16,225 nt of DNA from Smittium mucronatum (GCA_001953115.1 LSSL01006692.1:1-16225), one strand, 5' to 3'. Positions 1 through 8,762 are shown, numbered from the stretch's first letter. The notes: generated by a model not told the origin, from the sequence alone. Numbers and translations are program-made.

Positions 1-955
1 AACGTGGATGGAATCTATAGTTTGTGTAAAATGGTGTGGTTTTGGTAGAAGTATGAGATGTGTAGTTTTAGGCAAATTCGGCAATAGGTAACCACTTTGA
101 CCAATCAGTTTGTTTTTAATCAATGTAGCACCTGAGATACTGTTCCAATACAGAGTTTACGCGTTCATTCTGCCCATCAGTCTGGGGATGGAATGCTGTG
201 GACATTTTCTGTTCAATATTTAGAGATTTCATTAGAATAAGCATGAATTATGAGTTGAAGGTTACAGCTCTATCTGATATGATGTCATTAGGAAGTCCAC
301 GTTTGCAAAAGACATGCAATATAAAAAGATCCGCAGTACTTTCAGCATAAATTTCATTAGTTGTGGGAAAAAAGTGTGCCATCTTGGTAAGGCGATCCAC
401 AAATACACAGACTGCTTTAAAATTATTGGATGGAGGTAGTTGAGTGATGAAGTCGAAAGAAAAGGATGACCAAGGTGAATCAGGAACAGGAAGTGGATCG
501 AGGTAACCATATGGTTTATGGCGAGAGGATTTTTTGCGTTGACAGGTATCGCAACCAGAGATGTAGTCTTTGATATTTTTTCTCATGGATGGCCAGTAGA
601 AATTACGTGATACAGGCTCATATGTTTTAGAATTTCCAAAGTGACCGTCAGCAGAGGAATTATGGCATTCAATCATAATATTTCTTTTGATGTTGTGGTC
701 AGAGGGTATACAGATGAGACCCTCATATAGTATATGATTATCTACAAGTGAGTACCTTTCATGGGAATCAGGGTTTTTATTTAGTTCAGAAATTATAGGT
801 CCAAAGTATGTTTCTTTGGGTAAAAATGATTTTATGTTGATCATGAGAGTGGAGGACATTGGTTCAACAGGTGTACTGGTCATGGAATTCAAGGATATTT
901 CAGGAGGTAGCAAAGGTATTTGATTTTGGTCAGTACGGGAGTCACCCCCCTTCAA
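1..955 (-). pseudogene. Integrase of element 1, truncated by the window and interrupted by stops
   Basis: The open part (955-248, 235 residues) begins in the linker. It has the zinc-binding HHCC module: H98, H105, C135 and C138. The RNase H-like core follows with FDFI (D168), the Ty3-type VDRLTKMAHFFPTT block and SDR (D228). After a stop at 248-250 the same frame continues with [15 protein letters not shown], whose catalytic Glu is at 164-166. That is 35 residues from D228, a correct DD35E. Further stops lie at 116-118 and 68-70, between and after LEQYLRCY and WLPIAEFA. The protein inserts element DNA into the genome. The C-terminal part is outside the window. Confidence 0.92.
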
Positions 956-959
956 AGGC

Positions 960-1620
960 TGGTCTTTTCGGGATAGAGAATCAGTTGATGTTTTTGTTTT
1001 CCAGGGCGGTACTTAATGATAAAGTTTAAGTTACTAAGACATTCTTACCATCTAACTTGGTGGCGACTGAGATTTCTGGTAGCGGAGAAGTATTCCAAAT
1101 TTTTATAGTCAGTCATGACAATTGATAAATGTTTTGAAAATTCATGTAGTGATGCCAGTGAGTAAAAGCGTCGATAATCTAGCAGTTTTCTATCATAAAT
1201 TTGACAATTTACTTCAGCAGGCAAGAGTTTCCGGGAGTAGTATGCAACAGGGTGGAGTTTTTCCTCGTTGTCATACTGGCTACAAATAGCACCTAATGCA
1301 AAATCTTATGCATCTGTTTCAATAATACAAGGCTGTTCAGAGCTGTAGTGAGATAAGACAGGGATACTGATCATATTTTATTTAAGCAAGGTGAAAGCTT
1401 CTTCAACTTTGGGTGTCCACTGGAATTGGGTATTCTTTTTCAACAAGGCGGTGAGAGGCAAAGATATCTTGTATTAGTTCAGAATAAATCGGCGGTAGAA
1501 GTTTGTGAGACCAAAGAATACCTGAAATTCACGGACACAAGTTAGTTTCTTCCATTCGGTGACGCTGGATACTTTAGATGGATTCATGGAGATTCCGTTG
1601 TGGCTAATAAAAACCCGATA
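960..1620 (-). pseudogene. RT connection and RNase H domain of element 1 pol, broken
   Basis: The connection segment reads FFGLTNFYRRFI, then LTALLKKN. RNase H begins with ETDA and a TAA stop at 1306-1308 where Ser is usual, followed by DFALGAI and YYSRKLLP. The DAFTHWHHY-type helix is found only in another frame, which implies two compensating indels near 1150-1190. MTDYKNLEYF and the RPGK block come next, with a second stop at 1045-1047. The tail DSLSRK (about 985-965) is in the integrase frame. The domain would degrade the RNA strand of the hybrid. Confidence 0.82.
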
Positions 1621-2533
1621 AACTGTACAGATTATACATCAAACTCACATTTATCTAGATTGAGAGTGAGATTGTATTCCTGGAGCTTCTTTAAAACAAG
1701 TCAGACGTGATCATAGTATTTATCAATATTATCTGAGTAGATTAAAACATCATCGATGTAAAAGACAAGGAAATCATCGATATATTCACGGAAGATATCA
1801 TTAACAAAGGATTGGAACGTGGCTGGGTCATTCATAAGACCAAAAGGCATGACCTTGTATTCAAAGTGACCGTAGCATGTTCGAAATGCAGTCTTCCATT
1901 CTTAACCAGGAGCTATTCTGATTATATGATATGCGGATTTCATATCCATCTTGTTGAATATTTTGGCTTTACCAAGTCTGTCTAAATTTTCGGAGATAAG
2001 TGGCAAAGCGGTGCGGTTGGGGACAGTGATCTTATTCAAAGCTCTAAATTCTACGCAAAAACAGAGACTACCATCTTTTTTTTTTTACAAATAAGACGGG
2101 GGCCCCAGCTGGGGATTCAGAGCGTCGTATAAAACCATTGGCTAGGTTTTTCCTGGATGTAGTCATATAATATCTTTAGTATAAGCTTCGAAAGGTTATA
2201 TAATGGGCCATATGAAATTTTGGAGTCAGGAAGCAATGGAATGGTATGATAGTAAGGGGTGTGTTCAGAAATTTTGGCAGATTGGGATTCAGAGTAAACA
2301 GATTCAAAAAATTTATATTTATCAGGGATTACAGGAGTAACGGGGGTTTCAGGATTAGATTCAGATAATAGACAGAGTTTTTCACAAGATTCAGAATTCA
2401 CAAGGGATTCAAGATTCTTCACAGTAATTACACCAACATAGACAGTGTCTTGTGCCTTCAAATTTTCTTTAAACTGGTTAGAGTCCACAAGTGAAATGTC
2501 TAAATTTACATGGTTGGGCCCACAAGTAGTCAA
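1620..2533 (-). pseudogene. Reverse transcriptase domain of element 1 pol, frameshifted
   Basis: The open frame from 2533 covers the spacer and the RT entry motif GPLYNLSK (about 2202-2180). One extra base near 2140 shifts the frame. After the shift SESPAGAP and VKKKDG can be read, and an 11-A run (plus 2076-2086) shifts it again. Then follow FRALNKITVPNR, the KMDMKSAY block with the first catalytic Asp, MPFGL and the YIDD box (1760-1749) with both Asp intact. A stop and another frameshift come near 1625. The enzyme copies the element RNA into DNA inside the particle. All three catalytic Asp residues are present across frames. Confidence 0.88.
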
Positions 2534-2547
2534 ATTACAAGGCAGAT

Positions 2548-2950
2548 GGACTATTTTATCAGTCCATTTGATGTCAGGATTATGTTGTTTAAGCCAGGAA
2601 AGACCAAGAATAATTGATTAAGATCCAGATTCTAGTTATTGCAGGTAGATACTTTCAAGATTTTTATCATTTATTTTTATAATTCCGTTGGAGGCAGAGT
2701 TGGAACTAAGCTTTGATCCGTCAGCGAGAGTGATTTTCATTTTTCTAGATATGTTTGGTAGATTGTTTTTTAGAGCAAAGGTATAGTCAATAAACAAGGA
2801 GGAGGCACCAGTGTCAACCATAGCGTAGATTGAAATGTGTTTGTGCTAGGTCAAGATCGTTACAGGGATAGTCAAGGAGTTTGGTTTATCAGGAGATTGG
2901 GTGTCAGAAATAGGAGTAGTTATGGTGGCGTGGGGACTGGCTAAGTTTCC
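2548..2950 (-). pseudogene. Retropepsin (protease) domain of element 1 pol, broken
   Basis: An aspartic protease would cut Gag-Pol. The active-site motif VDTGASSLFID is intact (the codon before it, ATG, is at 2819-2821), and a flap-like LADGS motif follows. The domain ends with IILGLSWLKQHNPDIKW, the typical C-terminal ILGL helix of Ty3 proteases. Stops break it at 2846-2848 (nine codons before the active-site segment), 2636-2638 and 2618-2620, all in the same frame. The catalytic Asp is present, so loss of function comes from the stops alone. Confidence 0.88.
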
Positions 2951-2970
2951 CAACATATTTCCCAAACTTT

Positions 2971-4187
2971 CTACTTGGAGATGTCTTTTTCCTGTGATGA
3001 TGTAATGCTGGAGATTTTGTGACTTTTCTTTGGGCAGTTGATGTTGAAATGATTATTACCACCACAGTTAAGCATAGCTTTTTTTAAATGTGATAAGCTC
3101 TTTGAGCAGGAGTTAGAGGTGGTCTTCTAGACGATGAAGCAGTACTGAGATATATTGGTTGAGGACCATTATTTTGTTCTGATGGTTTGGTAGAGGTAGT
3201 AACTGGTGAAGCAAACGGTTTTTGAGCAGTTTGTTTGAGCGGTATAAAAGAAGAGCAGTTAACAGGAGGTTGTCGATGATATGCATTACTGAAAACAAGG
3301 TTTTCAATTTGGATGGCTATGGATATTATATTTTCGATGTCTTCTATTGGTTCTCTACTGTTTATTTCCTGAGATACGTTGAACTTGAGACCGGATAGAA
3401 ACTGTGAGATCAAAGGTGGTTAATTCCAGTCAATTATCATCTGGAGATGCTTAACCTCGGTGGCATATGCGGCAACGGAGGTAGTTTGTCTGAGCTGGCG
3501 GATTGCTCTATCAGCGATCTCAATTGGGTTGGGATCTCCAAAGGCACAAGTGATAGTTTCTTTAAACAGTGTATAATCGAAGAGAATGGTAGGGCGGTCG
3601 GACTCTGGAAGGTTTGCTTTCATGAGATATGGTTCCATGTAACTGAATGGTGTGACTGTGAGGTATGAGATGACATACGGGATTTTACTTGAGTCAGTGT
3701 TGAACTTGTCGGGTGAAGTGGAAAAGACAAGAGCATGTTGTAAAAAGAAGTTGGAACAGGCTGAAGGTTTTCCTGAAAATTTGTCTGGGTTTCTAACTTT
3801 GATACTAGTCTCAGCAGTACTGCCAGCTTTTGTGACACGATTTTCAGTTACATATAGTATAACTTCGTTTCTGAGGGTATTAAGCTGGTTCTGGAGGGAT
3901 TTTATCTCCAATTGGCTAGCCTGAATGGCGCTTTGCGTTAGCTGATCAGAAGTTTTGAAATCAGTCTGTAGTTTGTTCAAGGAATCAAGGATGGTCTGAA
4001 TAGACTTGGTAGTGTCTGATTTCAAGTTTTCATAAATTTTCTTGGATATTGTTTCTGGGTGTTCCTTAATGGCAGGCTCGGTTTTTTCTACTCTTAGTGG
4101 TAGATTATGGGGGGCTTCTTCAACTGCTAGAAGAGTCACAGATGCTTTGTTGAAGAATTCAACTTGTTCTGGGCTAAACGGTTCCAT
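2971..4187 (-). pseudogene. gag: gag (capsid/nucleocapsid) of element 1, broken
   Basis: The start at 4187 is chosen because it lies in ACCATGG, a good Kozak context; the open frame extends upstream to 4280 only by reading into the LTR. The protein begins MEPFSPEQVEFF. A predicted coiled coil lies roughly at residues 65-130, rich in Q, L, K and S heptads. A retrotransposon capsid domain follows from about residue 138 (RNPDKFSGKP) with FGDPNP near 217. It forms the virus-like particle. A TAA stop at 3420-3422 interrupts the frame after 255 codons, and the same frame continues to 3084. There an A-run frameshift precedes a zinc knuckle at 3028-3080 that keeps NCGGNNHF...NC but has Met in place of the first Cys. 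That frame ends at TAG 2971-2973. The two in-frame halves and the knuckle make gag identity clear. Confidence 0.85.
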
Positions 4188-4203
4188 GGTTAAACATCTT
4201 TGT

Positions 4204-4220
4204 CTTATAGTAATTATAAG
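4204..4220. other. Small hairpin in the element 1 leader
   Basis: CTTATA (4204-4209) and TATAAG (4215-4220) form a perfect 6-bp stem with a 5-nt loop between the primer-binding site and the gag start. A further TTATAAG lies in U5 (4252-4258) and could compete for pairing. In Tf1 extra pairing near the priming site supports self-priming, so this could be part of that structure. The stem is short and all A/T except one pair, so chance is possible. Confidence 0.3.
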
Positions 4221-4225
4221 ATTTT

Positions 4226-4237
4226 GATCTAGTATAA
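4226..4237 (-). other. Putative self-priming primer-binding site
   Basis: The minus strand just inside the LTR reads TTATACTAGATC and does not begin with the TGG typical of tRNA-primed elements. Ten of its bases (plus 4227-4236, ATCTAGTATA) are perfectly complementary to a segment inside the LTR (4326-4335), about 40 nt below the TATA box, where the transcript should start. An overlapping partial copy lies at 4335-4342. In Tf1 of fission yeast the first 11 nt of the mRNA fold back and prime reverse transcription in this way. One base separates the match from the LTR end. Confidence 0.65.
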
Positions 4238-4371
4238 TGTCAAGATATGGGTTATAAGAGTGCAAGGTAAGTAAGGTCAAAGTTATATTTACTATAATGA
4301 TATTTATTTATTACTTATTAGAAAGTATACTAGATACTAGATGTCGAATTCAAGACAGGAAAAACGTAGCA

Positions 4372-4380
4372 TTTTTATAC
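4372..4380 (-). promoter_or_regulatory. TATA box of the LTR promoter
   Basis: The minus strand reads GTATAAAAA in U3. It lies about 40 nt upstream of the ATCTAGTATA segment (4335-4326) proposed as the transcript 5' end from its complementarity to the primer-binding site. The spacing is slightly long for metazoa but normal for fungi. Confidence 0.6.
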
Positions 4381-4506
4381 TTTTTCCGTTGCTTGGTTTT
4401 AGGTCATAAACTTCAAAGAAAAACTACAAAATAAACTAAAAAGAAAGCTAATGAAAAACATCTGTTTGATTACTATTCAAACTTGATTATTAATCAAAAT
4501 AAATCG

Positions 4507-4569
4507 TTATCGATGTTAAAAAAATGTGAATACGTAAAATTATTACGTAATAACAATTAAAATCGATAA
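4507..4569. promoter_or_regulatory. bZIP-type palindrome flanked by inverted TTATCGAT repeats in U3
   Basis: A 14-bp perfect palindrome (4540-4553) contains TTACGTAA, the preferred site of Pap1/Yap1-type fungal bZIP factors. A second TACGTA core lies at 4531-4536. The pair is flanked by TTATCGAT (4507-4514) and its inverse ATCGATAA (4562-4569). Position inside U3, between the heat-shock arrays and the TATA box, suggests a regulatory module. Binding is inferred from the core only, and AT-rich palindromes can arise by chance. Confidence 0.45.
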
Positions 4570-4574
4570 TAAAT

Positions 4575-4597
4575 TTCGGAAATGTTCTAAAACGTTT
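4575..4597. promoter_or_regulatory. Second, degenerate heat-shock-type array
   Basis: TTC, AAA, TTC, AAA and TTT start at 4575, 4580, 4585, 4590 and 4595, again in strict 5-bp phase. The two AAA units differ from GAA by one G-to-A change each. This looks like a mutated HSE lying about 35 bp inside the main array. Because AAA and TTT triplets are common in AT-rich DNA, the support is weaker than for the main array. Confidence 0.4.
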
Positions 4598-4632
4598 CAT
4601 AACATTATATAACATTGCTGCTGATGATATAT

Positions 4633-4670
4633 GAATATTCAGAAACATTCTAGAAGGTTCTAGAAAGTTC
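4633..4670. promoter_or_regulatory. Heat-shock element array, eight pentamers
   Basis: On the plus strand the triplets GAA, TTC, AAA, TTC, GAA, TTC, GAA, TTC start at 4633, 4638, 4643, 4648, 4653, 4658, 4663 and 4668. They are exactly 5 bp apart and alternate in orientation. Seven of eight match the HSF1 unit nGAAn, and the one mismatch (4643) is a G-to-A change. HSF trimers bind three or more such units, so this is a very strong site by sequence. It lies at the outer end of U3, where enhancers of LTR promoters usually sit. Heat-driven transcription is inferred, not shown. Confidence 0.85.
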
Positions 4671-4681
4671 CATTCATGACA

Positions 4682-5454
4682 ATCAGGCTTTTATTTAAAC
4701 CTTGTAACTATATTTTTGGGTCAGATCAGAAGTTTTCAATGAACAACTTAACTAAATTAAAAAAAATCGGCCCCCATATATCAGGACCCCTTCCATTTGG
4801 TTTTTAAACCTTATTTCTGATAACTCCCACATAATACAGCCTTTCCCTCTCTCTATCTAAGAATTTTTCAGAAATATCTCCGACCTAAGTAATTGAATTC
4901 AAGCCCGCGGCCAAATACGGAAACTTCACCAAGGTTCCTGATCATGAGCAACATTCCAGGAACTTTGGAAAGACTAGTATATTGCACTCAGAATTTAATA
5001 TTGTCGTTCAAGATGAATCATGCTGTGACAGAACCGTTCTGACTTATTCTCTCATATATATAGAATACCGTATTCTGCACAAATAAATCCTAAAAATTCT
5101 AACTTGCACACTCCACAAACCTTTGCTACTAACCTATCTTCCACATCAAGTAATTAAGACAATTTTTCAATGTAAATAGATGCCTTTGCCTCTCTTTTCC
5201 GCCCTCCTCTTACTACAAAAGAAAAAAAGATAATTAGCTAACTTGAAATATGTCCATACCGTGGGCAGCTAGTTCAAATTATTCCTGATTTTACCTTGAA
5301 TCACACTTCGGGAAAAGTTTGATCCCAGTAATGAGTATGAATATTATTCCGGGATAAAATTTTATCAATAATTTTGCAATGTTAGTGTCTCTATTAAAAA
5401 TTTTCTTTTCTTAAAAAAATATTTTCAAAAAATTCAAACCGTTATGTAACTACT
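4682..5454. other. Flank between the two elements, unassigned
   Basis: This stretch is less AT-extreme than the DNA further right, with C/T-rich patches at 4843-4860 and 5100-5210 and a TATA-like CATATATATAG at 5053-5063. It occupies the place where gag or the 5' LTR of element 2 should be. No convincing gag motif, zinc knuckle or LTR end could be read in any frame. It could be a decayed 5' LTR, gag remnant or unrelated flank. Confidence 0.4.
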
Positions 5455-5733
5455 CTATTCCCTTTTGCTCCAGGAGCTTATTATAGTTTAATTGACTTTA
5501 AACTATTAAATTTCTCAGTCTAATTCGTGAAAACTCCAATTATAAAATAAACTACAAAGGATAGGTGGCAAATCAAACGTAGCTAAAGTTATTTATACAG
5601 CTACTCAAATAAAAAACTGATTTTCGTAAATGATTGTTTCGAAACACTGACAGTGTTTTGAATTAACTCGCCAAACATTCCAATATTATTGGAGCTTAAT
5701 TTTCTAAAGCTACGTAACCCAAATATTAAATGT
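5455..5733 (+). pseudogene. Protease relic of element 2
   Basis: APGAYYSLIDFKLL occupies the position of the active-site loop, where D-S/T-G-A is expected, so both the catalytic Asp and the next residue are changed. Downstream, QIK and KVIYTATQIK-like strands and FETLTVF lead to NSPNIPILLELNFLK (about 5668-5712) and RNPNI. This is the C-terminal hydrophobic block of Ty3 proteases, normally ILGL. At least three frame stops are present. The identification rests on the order of blocks and on the RT that follows. Confidence 0.6.
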
Positions 5734-6201
5734 AATGAAAATTTAATAAACTTTAAATTAATTTTTTGTTAACAGAAAAGTCTCATTAAATTAAAAATAA
5801 ATGCTATAATTTCACCCTTTAAGAAGATTTAGATTCAGAGTCTAATTATCACTTATAAAAAAAATTAAAATTAACTTTTTGAGTCAGAAGAAGATAATTT
5901 TTTTGATATCCATCTAACCTTGATGATATGGTCATCATTATGGAATTCCCAGAGGATTTTTATCAGAAAAAACACACTAAATACCATATCTCTATCACAA
6001 AAAATGAAATCAAGAAACTGCGCTTAAAATTATACCAACAGAGCTTGATCCTGACTAATAAGAATTATTTAAAAGTGAAATTCTACCAGTTTACAGGAAA
6101 TATTCTTATTTATTTTACAAGAAATTATGCATAAAATCTCTCTGATCATATAAAATATTATTTATAATAGATCTGAAACGAGATTTTATCCCCTCTAGGA
6201 T

Positions 6202-6795
6202 CCAATTTACTCTTTAAATGAGACGGGGCTTAAGGTTAAAAATTCTTATTTATAAAATAACCTAAATAATGGGTTCATAAAACTATTAAAGCTACCTATT
6301 AATCACAGATAATTTCTACAAAAAATAAAGATGGGTAATTAGAATTTGCTTCTACTAAGAAATTTAACTACCAAAAAATTATGGGCTGCCATATCTACCA
6401 AGAATAGACGATTCATTGTATCTTCTCCAACCTGAAAAATATTTTTCTGAACTAAAACTGAGGGTTGTGTATAATTTTGCTAGAATTTTTATGGGTTATG
6501 AGTGTAAAACAGATTTTCGTTGCCTATGTGAAAATTTAGAATACAAATTCATGCCTTTCTAATTAACTAATTCACCCGCAAAATTGCAGTATTTTATCAA
6601 TGACGAAACATGAGACGTGTTGGACGAATAATATATTGTTTTTTGGACGTAATTTTGATATTCTCAAACTTTATCTTGAAAAATAACAAACACGTTAGTT
6701 ATGTTCTCAATAAATTATCTATGAATAAACTTTACTGTAAACTATTTAAACGCTTATTAAACAAGACCTAAATTGTCTTCTTAGGAAATGTAATA
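6202..6795 (+). pseudogene. Reverse transcriptase relic of element 2
   Basis: PIYSLNETGLKV (6202-6237) is the typical RT entry block, followed by NNLNNGFIK. The first catalytic block reads ELKLRVVYNFARI (6449 onward) where KLDLRGAYN-type sequence is usual, so the catalytic Asp has become Lys. KTDFRC, LEYKFMPF (ending at 6559 before a stop), LTNSPAKLQYFIND and DVLDE follow in one frame. The YxDD box is reduced to LDV (6643-6651) with ILIFS after it. KLSMNKLYCKL and VFLGNVI close the domain. The enzyme is clearly dead. Confidence 0.83.
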
Positions 6796-6891
6796 TATTA
6801 TGATTGAATTCGATCATACCCGGGAAAAAAATATATACCAAACAACTGGTAAACTAGTCAACACTAAATAGCTTTGAATATATCCAAATAT

Positions 6892-7470
6892 TTTTCGGAT
6901 TCGTCAATTATTACCAAAATTTTATCCCCAGAAATTTCAAATATACCACATCCATTCACTAACCTCTTCAAAAAAAATAATAAGTTCAAAGGTCAGCTGA
7001 ATCTGAAAAATCATTCAGAAAAATATTAATTTACTGTTTTTTCATTTGCCCTAAGCTATCCAAATCCAGAAAAATAATATTTCGTAGAAACTTAAGATTA
7101 CGGTTACGCAATAATAGCAATTTTTTTTCAGAATGACATGAATATCAACTACATCAAATGCCATGCTTATCTATAAAATCCATACGTCTGAAATCAATTA
7201 TGAAATTCGCGAAAAAGAAATTTTAACTATTTTCCTGCATTCAAAAATTAGAGGCAATATCTGTAAATCGCAATAGAATTAAAAAAAGTATTTAATTGCC
7301 ACAAATAATAGATTATATCAAGATTGTTAAATTCTTGAATCTCAGACATGCAAGATGGTTTCGATTATTCATAAGATTTAATTTCATTAAATATATACCT
7401 GGAGTTTTATCCGGAAAATCTTATTCACTGTCTCGTATATCACAATATACACCAAAAAATCAATACCGCA
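6892..7470 (+). pseudogene. Connection and RNase H relic of element 2
   Basis: FFGFVNYYQNFIP (from 6891) matches the FLGxxNYYRRFI block, and PFTNLFKKNNKFK (to 6990) the segment after it. RNase H starts at SYPNPEK and YFVET (to 7092) with a stop where DAS should begin, then DYGYAI. A 62-codon open stretch (7296-7481) is a true fragment of the domain end: LRHARWFRLFIRFNF, then IPGVLSGK and SLSR, corresponding to the RQARW...RPGVLSGK...SLSR tail. The same SLSR tail occurs in element 1. Confidence 0.78.
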
Positions 7471-7689
7471 CCTCATCTTACTAATCACAAATTTAATAAA
7501 ATATATCTAAAAACGTCATATGGCTTTATGAAAGAGTTAATGTATACCATAAACACGGGAAATTACGCTTAAATTCGCTTATCAAAGATATAAGAAAACT
7601 GAGCACTCATCACTTATTTTCACTTGAAGCTCATAAAAAAAAATATTAAACCATGTGAATAAAATTCATACACCCAAAAAAATTATATT

Positions 7690-8600
7690 TAAGATAATTC
7701 ACGACAAACACGGCTCTATCCCAGCAGGTTACTATGGACAATAAAATCTTTAAATACCATCAAAAGAAAATATTAGTTTCCCTGAACTAATTCAGCAGTA
7801 AATTCTTATGCACAGAATTTCAATAATTTTAATTACTCCAAAAATAGACTCCACAAAAAACAGGGACTTTTGATTCCTCTTAATCCAGCAAAAGAGCCAC
7901 GAAAATCTATAAAATAGAATTTGTAGTAGAATTACCAAAATAAAACAGATTAACCACTAACTGGCTTTTTTTGATAGATTCATCACGATTTCTCACTTTA
8001 TACTCCTTAATAAACTGCCTAAATTTGAAAATACAGTCCAGGAATTTATAAACAACAAATTCAAGTTTTAATTAATTTCTGATGAAATAATCTCTGACCG
8101 CAGAACGAAATTTGCTACCCGATTATGGAAGCGTTTATTTCAATTTCTCAGTCAAAATAAAACTTTCATCTTCTTTCCATCTAGAAACTGATGGAATAAC
8201 AGAGCTTACAAAAAAAATCTGTGAATGTATCTCTGATTATACAAAAACTAAAATCTATCATACTGACTGAACTTTCCTCCTACCTTAAACTTCTCACGCA
8301 ATAATTCTACTCACTCAACAACCAAACACTCACCCTTCTTTAATCTTATGGGTTATACCCAAACTTTGCTGAAGAAACTGTTAGACCACCCAAAATGCAT
8401 TAAGCTAAAGAAAATATATTTTCTCTCAAGAATGAGTACGAAAAATTACCCAAAAACCTTGAAAATTCCAGTACATTTATCAAAAAAAATTTAGACTGGA
8501 ACAGGATACCTGTAAAATTATTTGAAACTGGTGATTTTTTTTGGCTGAATGCTAAGAATATCTCCAATATATCCCGTCAAAAAACTTGAATTAAAAACTT
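7690..8600 (+). pseudogene. Integrase relic of element 2
   Basis: The zinc module begins with IIHDKHGSIPAGYYG (7694-7738), where the second zinc-binding His has become Tyr. KRKY and FP blocks follow, then KNRLHKKQGLLIPL near 7845-7886, which matches the stretch after the CxxC. The core shows EIISDRRTKFATRLWKR, with its catalytic Asp at 8096-8098, and ETDGITE, with the catalytic Glu at 8202-8204. The spacing is about 35 residues with a one-base shift between them. NNSTHSTTKHSPFFNLMGY (8300-8356) is the conserved helix after the active site. Confidence 0.82.
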
Positions 8601-8762
8601 CTTGGGGTTTAAAATGTAATATATAAAATAAATAAAGAAACATACAAGCTCAAACTCTCTTTTGATATAAAAATACACCGTAACTTCCATTTCAGTATCC
8701 TGTAACTCTATTTAAAAAACATCATAAAAAGATGGACGGAGGAACCAACATCCCCAACAGTT

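Larger units (their letters stand above)
1..4681 (-). mobile_element. Ty3/gypsy (Tf1/sushi-like chromovirus) LTR retrotransposon, 5' part, inactivated
   Basis: Order on the minus strand is 5' LTR, self-type primer-binding site, gag, protease, RT, RNase H, integrase. This order (RT before integrase) defines Ty3/gypsy rather than Ty1/copia. The element runs off the left edge inside the integrase, so the end of integrase, any chromodomain, the polypurine tract and the 3' LTR are not seen. The right border is the TGACA end at 4681, and the five bases after it (4682-4686, ATCAG) are the expected target-site duplication, which cannot be tested here. In-frame stops occur at 3420-3422, 2846-2848, 2636-2638, 2618-2620, 1306-1308, 1045-1047, 248-250, 116-118 and 68-70. 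Frameshifts occur near 3084, 2140 and 2076-2086, and more between 960 and 1620. It is autonomous in design but dead. Assignment to the Tf1/sushi group is inferred from the priming site and integrase style. Confidence 0.93.
4238..4681 (-). repeat. 5' long terminal repeat of element 1 (444 bp)
   Basis: The borders are chosen from a 5-bp terminal inverted repeat: plus strand TGTCA at 4238-4242 and TGACA at 4677-4681, which gives the usual TG...CA ends. The inner border is followed directly by the putative primer-binding site. Read on the minus strand, U3 begins with the heat-shock-type array, then a decayed second array, a bZIP-type palindrome, an AT-rich stretch and a TATA box at 4380-4372. R/U5 takes up about the last 100-135 bp. 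The second LTR lies outside the window, so the ends rest on structure and not on comparison of two copies. Confidence 0.85.

Noticed and set aside
262..510. Minus-strand 82-codon frame inside the integrase
   Set aside because: It is an alternative frame of the integrase core, whose D and HHCC residues are in the other frame.
3060..3100. Programmed frameshift at the A run between gag and the zinc knuckle
   Set aside because: The TTTAAAA string is not in the phase required for a -1 slip, since the gag frame reads a stop there, and Tf1-like elements usually have one frame. A decay indel fits better.
3447..4227. Plus-strand open frames of 61-90 codons at 3447-3668, 3652-3924 and 4042-4227
   Set aside because: They lie antisense to gag, and the minus strand has a clear retroviral-type capsid reading there. 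They are shadows.
5928..6134. 68-codon plus-strand frame as a host gene
   Set aside because: It sits between the protease and RT relics of element 2, starts with a FPEDF-like spacer remnant and is low complexity beyond that. It is best seen as part of the dead pol.
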